From NCBI RefSeq assembly GCF_026340305.1, contig NZ_JAPEPI010000001.1, positions 2,790,001-2,854,000 of the forward strand: a stretch of 64,000 bases of DNA. Reading direction: 5' to 3'. This DNA is from Streptomyces sp. NBC_01381 (GTDB lineage: Bacteria > Actinomycetota > Actinomycetes > Streptomycetales > Streptomycetaceae). The position numbers and the translations under genes are program-made. Of this stretch, positions 58,476 to 64,000 are shown piece after piece; the first letter of the stretch is position 1; every line of letters begins with the position of its first letter. Under the pieces are notes generated by a model. The model was not told the origin of the DNA, searched no databases, and worked only from the letters and a program-made list of their open reading frames with translations.

Positions 58476-59078
58476 TCAGAGCATGGCGCGCGCATGGGCG
58501 AGGAACGCGGCGAGGGCCAGCTCGAAGGCCCGGTCGGCGCGGCCGCCCGGCGCGGCGTCGAGCGCCTCGGCAAGACGCGGCGTCGTCGTCTCGTCCGGCA
58601 GCTCCCACATCGCCTCCGGCGCCGCCAGGTCGAGCGCCGAGCCGAGCACCATGTTCTCCAGGGCGATGATCACCGGCATGACGTCCGCGAGGTCGAACCC
58701 CACGCCAAGCAGCAGCGTGACCGCGCGCTCGTACTGGTCGAGTACGCGCGGGGCCCGCACCGGCGACGTCATCAGGAGCGGGATGGCCCTCGGGTGGGCC
58801 GCGAACGCGGCGCGGTAGGAGCGGGCCCAGGCGGCGAGCGACTCGTCCCAGGGGCGGTCCGGGTCAAGGGTCCCGGCGTCGATCCCCTCGCTCACCCGCT
58901 CCCGCAGCAGCTCGACGATGCCCTCGCGGCCGTCCACGTGGTGGTAGACGGAGCCGGTCTGCGCGCCGAGCCGCCTGGCGATCTGCGGGACGCTGAAGTC
59001 GCCCTTCTCGTCGACCAGGGCGAGCGCGGTCGTGGTGATCCGCTCCCTGTCGAGCAGCGGTGTGCGCGGCCGTCCCAT
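58476..59078 (-). CDS. TetR/AcrR-family transcriptional regulator
   Basis: A 200-aa regulator: MGRPRTPLLDRERITTTALALV, helix-turn-helix VPQIARRLGAQTGSVYHHVDGREGIVELL, and a C-terminal TetR_C domain (PWDESLAAWARSYRAAFAAHPRAIPLLM). ATG 59078 starts exactly at the conserved MGRPR; upstream codons are in the promoter. It diverges from the APC permease gene at 59228 with a 27-bp palindrome between, implying it represses permease and itself. The ligand may be the transported amine or amino acid. Confidence 0.9.
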   Translation of the reverse strand: MGRPRTPLLDRERITTTALALVDEKGDFSVPQIARRLGAQTGSVYHHVDGREGIVELLRERVSEGIDAGTLDPDRPWDESLAAWARSYRAAFAAHPRAIPLLMTSPVRAPRVLDQYERAVTLLLGVGFDLADVMPVIIALENMVLGSALDLAAPEAMWELPDETTTPRLAEALDAAPGGRADRAFELALAAFLAHARAML

Positions 59079-59132
59079 GTTTTCGATCTCCCCGTGAAGC
59101 CTTCCCGGATGCCCGTCGATGAGGTTACATTG

Positions 59133-59159
59133 CCGAAACCGAAAGCCTTTAGGTTTCGG
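59133..59159. promoter_or_regulatory. Operator-like palindrome between TetR and APC permease
   Basis: Arms CCGAAACCGAAAG (59133-59145) and CTTTAGGTTTCGG (59147-59159) around one C, one mismatch. It lies 54 bp from the TetR start and 68 bp from the permease start. Confidence 0.75.
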
Positions 59160-59227
59160 GTTCGCGGCGGCCACTCCCCACTGCCGCGCCCCCTGCCCCC
59201 GCCTGCCGCAGAAGGGCTTCCCTCCGC

Positions 59228-60676
59228 ATGTCCACCACCGCCCCAAGACCAGCCGTCGAGGACGCACCCACCCTCAGGACCGGCTCCCTCGGCACCGCCG
59301 ACATCGCCTTCTTCGTCGTGTCGGCCGCCGCCCCGCTCACCGTCATGGCGGGCGTCGCCCCCATCGCCATCGCGCTCGGCGGCATCGGCGCCCCCGTCGG
59401 CTATCTCCTCGCCGGCATCACGCTCGCCGTGTTCGCCGTCGGATTCACCGCCATGAGCCGCCACGTCCGCAGCGGCGGCGCCTTCTACGCGTACATCACG
59501 CGCGGTCTTGGCAGGCCCGCCGGAATCGCCGCGGCGCTGCTCGCCATGCTCGGCTACAACGGCATGGAGATAGGCGTCTACGGCCTGCTCGGCACCGCCA
59601 CCCAGGACACCGCCCACGCCCTCTTCGGCGCCGACATCCCCTGGCTGCCGGTGTCCCTCGCCGGACTCCTCCTGATCTGGTACGCCGGATACCGCTCGAT
59701 CGACTTCGGCGCGAAGCTGCTCGGTGTGCTCCTGGTCGCCGAGACGGGAATCCTGGTGCTGCTCGCCGGGGGAGTCCTCATCAAGGGCGGCGCCGGGGAG
59801 GGCCTGAGCCTGGAAGGCTTCACGCCCGGCAACGTCCTCGTCCCCGGCACGGCCGCCGTGCTCGCCTTCGCCTTCGCGGCGTTCACCGGATTCGAGTCGA
59901 CCGTCATCTACCGCCGGGAGGCGCGGAATCCGGACCGTACGGTGCCGCGCGCGACGTACATCGCCGTGGCGTTCCTCGGACTGTTCTACGCCTTCATCGT
60001 CTGGACGGTGATCCAGGCCTTCGGCGACGCACAGGTCGTGAAGGCCGCCGGGTCCGACCCGGCCGGGCTCTTCTTCTCCGCGATCACGACGTACGTCGGC
60101 GGATGGGCGGCCGATCTGATGCATGTCCTCATCGTCACGAGCGTCCTCGCGTCGCTGCTTGCCTTCCACAACGCGATCAATCGGTACGGGCTCGCGCTGG
60201 CGGAGGAGGGTGTGCTGCCGAAGGCGCTGGGTCGTGTGCACGCGCGCCACCGGTCGCCGTACCTGGCAGGGGCCGCGCAGACGGTGCTGGGGGCGGTGGT
60301 GGTGCTGGCCTTCGCCCTGGCGGGCGCGGATCCCTACGCTCAGCTGCTGCTGTGGGTCAACACCCCGGGAATGATCGGCCTGTTGGCACTCCAGCTCCTG
60401 GCGGCGATCGCGGTCCCGTTCTACTTCCGGCGGATCAGTCACGGGGAGGGGGTGCTGCGGACGGTGGTGGCGCCGATGGTGGCGACGCTGCTGCTCAGTG
60501 CGGCACTGATCCTGGTGGCCACCCACATCGACGTCTTCACCGGGGCGACGCCCCTGGTGAACACCATCCTGGTGGGCGTCACCCCCACGGTCTTCGCCCT
60601 CGGCCTGCTGCTGGCCCTACGCCTGCGCAGTCGCCGTCCGGCGGTGTACGAAAACTTCGCGTCAGAACCAAGCTGA
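59228..60676 (+). CDS. APC-family amino acid/amine permease
   Basis: A 482-aa, 12-helix APC-superfamily transporter: DIAFFVVSAAAPLTVMAGVAP (helix 1 with the unwound region), YAYITRGLGRPAGIAAALLA, AFAFAAFTGFESTVIYRREARNPDRTVPRA (helix 6 and following loop) and ASLLAFHNAINRYGLALAEEG. It imports amino acids or amines with protons or sodium. ATG 59228 is preceded by a 148-bp promoter region with a TetR palindrome. The amidohydrolase gene downstream might process the imported compound. Confidence 0.9.
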   Translation: MSTTAPRPAVEDAPTLRTGSLGTADIAFFVVSAAAPLTVMAGVAPIAIALGGIGAPVGYLLAGITLAVFAVGFTAMSRHVRSGGAFYAYITRGLGRPAGIAAALLAMLGYNGMEIGVYGLLGTATQDTAHALFGADIPWLPVSLAGLLLIWYAGYRSIDFGAKLLGVLLVAETGILVLLAGGVLIKGGAGEGLSLEGFTPGNVLVPGTAAVLAFAFAAFTGFESTVIYRREARNPDRTVPRATYIAVAFLGLFYAFIVWTVIQAFGDAQVVKAAGSDPAGLFFSAITTYVGGWAADLMHVLIVTSVLASLLAFHNAINRYGLALAEEGVLPKALGRVHARHRSPYLAGAAQTVLGAVVVLAFALAGADPYAQLLLWVNTPGMIGLLALQLLAAIAVPFYFRRISHGEGVLRTVVAPMVATLLLSAALILVATHIDVFTGATPLVNTILVGVTPTVFALGLLLALRLRSRRPAVYENFASEPS

Positions 60677-60710
60677 TTCCCCGCCCACCCACCCGATTGC
60701 CCCGCAGCCT
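60674..60710 (-). repeat. G-quadruplex repeat unit (minus strand)
   Basis: Minus-strand reading gives GGGGCAATCGGGTGGGTGGG then CGGGG (core 60680-60694), the same element as at 19885 and 44774. It starts at the permease stop codon. Confidence 0.75.
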
Positions 60711-60732
60711 TCCCAGCCCGGCCGCAGTTCTT

Positions 60733-60788
60733 TCAGCCCGTCCGGCGTTTGAGGACGAACTCGCCGAAGGCGGTGATCTACGGCCACC
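60733..60788. repeat. Dispersed repeat (CAGCCCGTCCGGCGTTTG core), copy 4
   Basis: CAGCCCGTCCGGCGTTTGAG, then GACGAACTCGCCGAAGGCGG and TGATCTACGGCCACC. It is inverted relative to copies 1 and 2, and directly follows a G-quadruplex unit, a pairing also seen at 19781-20125. Confidence 0.75.
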
Positions 60789-60822
60789 ACCGCACCCCCC
60801 GCCCCCCCGAACGGAGTTCCCT

Positions 60823-62403
60823 GTGCCCCCCGCCGACCTCATCCTCACCGGCGCCCACATCCACACCCTCGACCCCGGCCGCCCCGAGGCCACCGCCCTC
60901 GCCGTCCGCGCAGGACACATCGCGGCAGTGGGAGGCGCCGAAGACGTACGCGACTGGAAAGGCCCCCGCACCGAGACGATCGACCTCGGCGGAGCCACCC
61001 TCACCCCCGGCCTCGTCGACTCCCACAGCCACCCGGTCCTCGGCCTGGACATGGCCACCGGCGAGGACCTCAGCGGCGTACGCGATCTCGACGGGCTCCG
61101 CCGGGCCCTGCGCACAGCGGCCCGCGTCGACGGCTGGATCGTCGCCTGGGGGCTCGACCACAACGCCTTCGGCGGGCGCCCCGTCGACCGCACGCTCATC
61201 GAGGACGTGCTCGACGGCGCACCCGCCTTCATCCGCCTCTACGACGGCCACTCCGCCCTGGTCAGCGGCGCGGCCCTGCGCGCGGCGGGGGTCGAAGGCC
61301 CGCGCGAGTTCGCCCAGCGGGCCAGCGTCGTCTGCGACGAGCAGGGGCGTCCCACCGGTCACCTCATCGAGCACGCCGCCATGGATCTGCTCACCGCCGT
61401 CCTGCCCAAGCCCTCGTACGCCGAGCGCCGCACCCGCCTGGTCGAGCTGCTCACCGGCATGGCGGTCACCGGCCTGACCGGCGCCCATGTGATGGACCTC
61501 GGCGACGGCGACGTACCCGAGCTGCTCGCCGCGGTCGAGGCGGAGACGACCCTTCCGCTGCGGCTGCGGCTCGCACCCTGGTGCATGCCGGGGATCAGCG
61601 ACGACGGCCTCGCGGAACTCATCGCGCTGCAGCGCGAGGCCGGGCGGCACTGGCTCGTCGGCGGGGCCAAGTTCTTCATGGACGGCACCGTCGAGGGCGG
61701 CACCGCCTGGCTGGAGCACGCGGACTGCCACGGGCAGGGGACCGATGCCTTCTGGCCGGACCCGGAAGCGTACGCGTACGCCGTACGCCGGCTGCACGCG
61801 GCCGGGGTGCGGACGGCGACCCACGCCATCGGGGACGCCGCCGTGCGCCACGTGCTCGACACCGTCGCGGGGCTCGGCCCGAGCGGGCGCCTCGTGCACC
61901 GGATCGAGCACATCGAGACCGTCCCCGACGACACGGTGCCCAGGTTCGCGGAGCTCGGCGTCATCGCCTCGATGCAGCCGCCGCACACCGCCTACACGCG
62001 GGCCGACCACACCGATGAGTGGTCCAAGCGGCTCGGCGCCGAGCGGGCCGCGCGGGCCTGGCGGACACGGGATCTGCGGGACGCGGGCGCGGTGGTCGCC
62101 CTGGGCTCCGACTGGCCCATCGCGCACTACGACGTCCGTCAGGTGCTCGCGACCGCGAGGGTTCCCCGCGGGGCGGCCGGCCCCGCTCAGGGGCTCACAG
62201 GGCTCCAGGCGCTCGAAGGCTGCACCTCACACGCCGCGATCGCCGCGGGCGAGGCGGCGGTGGCGGGGCGGATCGCCCCCGGCTTCCGGGCGGATCTGAC
62301 GGCCTTCGGCCTCGATCCGGTGGCGGCGCCCGCCGACGAGGTGGCCGATGCACCGGTACGGCTGACCGTGATGGGAGGGCACATCACGCACCGGGAGGCC
62401 TGA
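60823..62403 (+). CDS. YtcJ-like amidohydrolase (metal-dependent hydrolase)
   Basis: A 526-aa amidohydrolase of the amidohydro_3/YtcJ group. The N-terminal beta-sandwich (about 1-60, LILTGAHIHTLDPGRPEATALAVRAG) precedes the barrel, with metal motif VDSHSHP (about 65-71), GAKFFMDGTVEGGTA (Lys/Asp area), ATHAIGDAAVRHV (His), HRIEHIETV (His) and ALGSDWPI (Asp). Substrates are N-acyl or cyclic amides; the specific one is not known. GTG 60823 follows GGAG; in-frame codons far upstream lie in the permease gene. Repeats in the 146-bp gap may contain a terminator, so co-transcription with the permease is uncertain. Confidence 0.87.
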   Translation: MPPADLILTGAHIHTLDPGRPEATALAVRAGHIAAVGGAEDVRDWKGPRTETIDLGGATLTPGLVDSHSHPVLGLDMATGEDLSGVRDLDGLRRALRTAARVDGWIVAWGLDHNAFGGRPVDRTLIEDVLDGAPAFIRLYDGHSALVSGAALRAAGVEGPREFAQRASVVCDEQGRPTGHLIEHAAMDLLTAVLPKPSYAERRTRLVELLTGMAVTGLTGAHVMDLGDGDVPELLAAVEAETTLPLRLRLAPWCMPGISDDGLAELIALQREAGRHWLVGGAKFFMDGTVEGGTAWLEHADCHGQGTDAFWPDPEAYAYAVRRLHAAGVRTATHAIGDAAVRHVLDTVAGLGPSGRLVHRIEHIETVPDDTVPRFAELGVIASMQPPHTAYTRADHTDEWSKRLGAERAARAWRTRDLRDAGAVVALGSDWPIAHYDVRQVLATARVPRGAAGPAQGLTGLQALEGCTSHAAIAAGEAAVAGRIAPGFRADLTAFGLDPVAAPADEVADAPVRLTVMGGHITHREA

Positions 62404-62412
62404 GGCCGGGCC

Positions 62413-63273
62413 TCAGGCCTTCAGGGGTGGGGCGAGGACAGCCCTCTCGCCCCGCGCCGCGATCTGCCTCGGCAGCGAGTACGGCATGCTCCCGTACCAG
62501 ATCCACGCCACCGCGAAGCCGAACGCGAGGCAGATCATGCCGCCCACCGCGTCCAGCCAGAAGTGGTTGGCGGTGGCCACGATCACGACCAGCGTCACCG
62601 TCGGGTAGAGCAGGCCGAGCACCTTCGCCCACGGCACGGACGCCAGGGCGAAGATCGTCAGGCCGCACCACAGGGACCAGCCGATGTGCATCGAGGGCAT
62701 CGCCGCGTACTGGTTCGACATGTGCTTGAGGTCGCCGGAGGCCATCGAGCCCCAGGTCTGGTGGACCAGGACCGTGTCGATGAAGCCGTTGCCGTTCATC
62801 AGGCGCGGCGGTGCGAGCGGATACAGGTAGTAGCCGACCAGGGCCACCGCGGTGGTCGCGAAGAGCACGAGGCGGGTGGCCGCGTAGCGTCCCGGATGGT
62901 TGCGGAACAGCCACACCAGGACACCCAGCGTCACCGCGAAATGCAGCGTCGCGTAGTAGTAGTTCATGCCGACGATGAGCCATGTCACCGAGTTCACCGC
63001 GTGGTTGACGCTCTCCTCCACGGCAAGACCCAGGTTCTGCTCCACGTGCCAGATCCAGTCGGCGTTGCGCAGGGCCTGTGACTTCTGTTCCGGCACGGCG
63101 TTGCGGATCAGGGAGTACGTCCAGTAACTCACCGCGATCAGCAGGATCTCGAACCAGAGCCGCGGGCGCCGCGGCGTGCGCAACCGGCCCAGGAAAGCCC
63201 GCCCCGTGCGGTCGGTCTCCTCGCCCGCATTGGGTGATGTGGTGGGCCGCTGCCGGCCTTCCAGTGTCGTCAC
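62413..63273 (-). CDS. PAP2-superfamily (Aur1/inositolphosphotransferase-like) membrane protein
   Basis: A 286-aa protein with about six helices. The conserved PAP2_3 pattern is present: YPLAPPRLM after the central helix, MPSMHIGWSLW (catalytic His region) and TANHFWLDAVGG (second His and Asp). These belong to the lipid phosphatase/phosphotransferase superfamily; the Aur1-like branch makes inositol phospholipids in eukaryotes, whereas bacterial members mostly have unknown lipid substrates. Start GTG 63273; the N-terminal 35 residues are polar. It is convergent with the amidohydrolase gene (9-bp gap). Confidence 0.82.
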   Translation of the reverse strand: MTTLEGRQRPTTSPNAGEETDRTGRAFLGRLRTPRRPRLWFEILLIAVSYWTYSLIRNAVPEQKSQALRNADWIWHVEQNLGLAVEESVNHAVNSVTWLIVGMNYYYATLHFAVTLGVLVWLFRNHPGRYAATRLVLFATTAVALVGYYLYPLAPPRLMNGNGFIDTVLVHQTWGSMASGDLKHMSNQYAAMPSMHIGWSLWCGLTIFALASVPWAKVLGLLYPTVTLVVIVATANHFWLDAVGGMICLAFGFAVAWIWYGSMPYSLPRQIAARGERAVLAPPLKA

Positions 63274-63362
63274 GTCATCTCACCCATAGGCACAGAGTCT
63301 GCCAGATTCCCACCCTATGCCCGATCATCCCAAGGTCTGGTTCAGGTCGCATTCCCTACGCC

Positions 63363-64000
63363 CTATGGACGAGTTCGTCCCCCAGGGGCAGAGGCTGTTG
63401 AACCTCGAACCACCAGCTCGGGCAGGAACACGAATTCACTGTGCGGAGCGGGGGTGCCGCCGATCTCCTCGAGGAGTGTACGCACGGCCGCCTGGCCCAT
63501 GGCAGGCACCGGTTTGCGCACCGTGGTCAGCGGCGGATCGGTGAACGCGATCAGGGGAGAGTCGTCGAAACCGACCACCGAGACGTCGTCCGGGACCTCG
63601 AGGCCGCGCTGCCGCGCCGCCCGTATCGCCCCCAGCGCCATCATGTCGCTGGCGCAGACGACGGCCGTGCAGCCGCGGTCCAGGAGCGCGGACGCCGCTG
63701 CCTGTCCGCCTTCGAGCGTGTACAGCGAGTGTTCGACGAGCTCCGACTCGATCGCGTCGGGGGGCAGTGCCAGCTGGTCCCGCATCGTGCGTACGAAGCC
63801 CTCGATCTTCCGCTGTACGGGCACGAACCGCTTCGGGCCCAGGGCGAGCCCGATGCGCGTATGACCGAGGGAGACGAGGTGGGTGACCGCGAGGCGGGTC
63901 GCCGCGCGGTCGTCCGGCGAGATGAAGGGCGCCCGCACCTTGGGGGAGAAGCCGTCGACCAGGACGAACGGCACTCCCTGTGCGCGCAGCTGGTCGTAGC
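63363..64000 (-). CDS. LacI-family transcriptional regulator, C-terminal part (cut by window end)
   Basis: The visible 212 codons cover most of the effector domain: LVDGFSPKVRAPFISPDDRAATRLAVTHL, GHTRIGLALGPKRFVPVQRKIEGF, AVVCASDMMALGAIRAARQRGLEVP and VVGFDDSPLIAFTDPPLTTV, the classical LacI/GalR core. The N-terminal DNA-binding domain and start lie beyond 64000 (the frame is open to the window edge). Target genes are not visible here. Confidence 0.9.
   Translation of the reverse strand, partial: YDQLRAQGVPFVLVDGFSPKVRAPFISPDDRAATRLAVTHLVSLGHTRIGLALGPKRFVPVQRKIEGFVRTMRDQLALPPDAIESELVEHSLYTLEGGQAAASALLDRGCTAVVCASDMMALGAIRAARQRGLEVPDDVSVVGFDDSPLIAFTDPPLTTVRKPVPAMGQAAVRTLLEEIGGTPAPHSEFVFLPELVVRGSTASAPGGRTRP

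Noticed and set aside
1..64000. Prophage, integrative element or insertion sequence
   Set aside because: No integrase, transposase, phage structural gene or tRNA-adjacent direct repeat was found. The Prim-Pol protein at 7135 stands alone.

Overview
The window is GC-rich (about 70 percent by eye), densely packed actinobacterial chromosome and is almost certainly from a Streptomyces. Supporting signs are frequent GTG starts, GTGA/ATGA start-stop overlaps, third-position G/C coding, Tat-type lipoprotein signals, DmdR/IdeR-type iron boxes, a GlnA2/GlnE pair, an AfsR-like regulator, an LAxTG (sortase E type) surface protein and Streptomyces-style intergenic repeats. From memory, the order glnE - glnA2 - nadE - panB - AfsR-like - map - heme oxygenase - HtaA/hmu resembles the S. 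coelicolor SCO223x-227x region in inverted orientation; this was not checked. I call 57 protein genes (two cut by the window ends) and one decayed remnant. I saw no rRNA, tRNA, insertion sequence or CRISPR array.

Layout. 1-8.9 kb: a partial Gfo/Idh/MocA oxidoreductase, a Bcr/CflA-type exporter overlapping a serine hydrolase, an Rsm22-like methyltransferase, a dimethylargininase-like hydrolase, a 60-aa protein divergent from a TetR regulator across three operator-like repeats, a secreted GDPD, a short Prim-Pol protein and a lipoprotein. 9-20.9 kb: an iron/heme block with efeO-efeB-efeU, hmuT-hmuU-hmuV, two double-HtaA surface proteins, a PhzF-like protein and heme oxygenase. Three iron-box-like sites precede its transcription units, so it reads as one regulon: HtaA proteins pick up heme, HmuTUV imports it, heme oxygenase releases the iron, and EfeUOB takes up free iron. 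21-27 kb: methionine aminopeptidase, an MFS protein, a sialidase, an F420-dependent NADP reductase and an S2P-type protease. 27.4-33.7 kb: a large AfsR/BTAD regulator converging on a DrrAB exporter, then panB. 33.8-44.5 kb: an MFS-TetR pair, an EEP-domain membrane protein, a second MFS exporter, NAD synthetase, a multicopper oxidase with a His-rich membrane protein, a DUF998 protein and an alpha/beta hydrolase.

44.5-51 kb: a tandem-repeat region, then a LacI regulator and a sugar ABC importer (binding protein plus two permeases, no ATPase), facing a D-2-hydroxyacid dehydrogenase across two LacI-type palindromes. 51-58.5 kb: a secreted S1 protease, glnA2, a VOC protein, a PPOX flavoprotein and glnE. 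58.5-64 kb: a TetR regulator divergent from an APC permease, a YtcJ-like amidohydrolase, a PAP2-type membrane protein and a partial LacI regulator.

The least ordinary material is intergenic. One dispersed family carries near-ideal G-quadruplex cores (six perfect copies). A second has the core CAAACGCCGGACGGGCTG (four copies). A third is a GCGCCCC/GGGGCGC terminator family (two loci). A 47-bp palindromic element is identical, in inverted orientation, inside the 5' coding end of hmuU and at the start of a 45-46 bp tandem array 30 kb away, which suggests a mobile palindromic element able to insert in frame into a protein.
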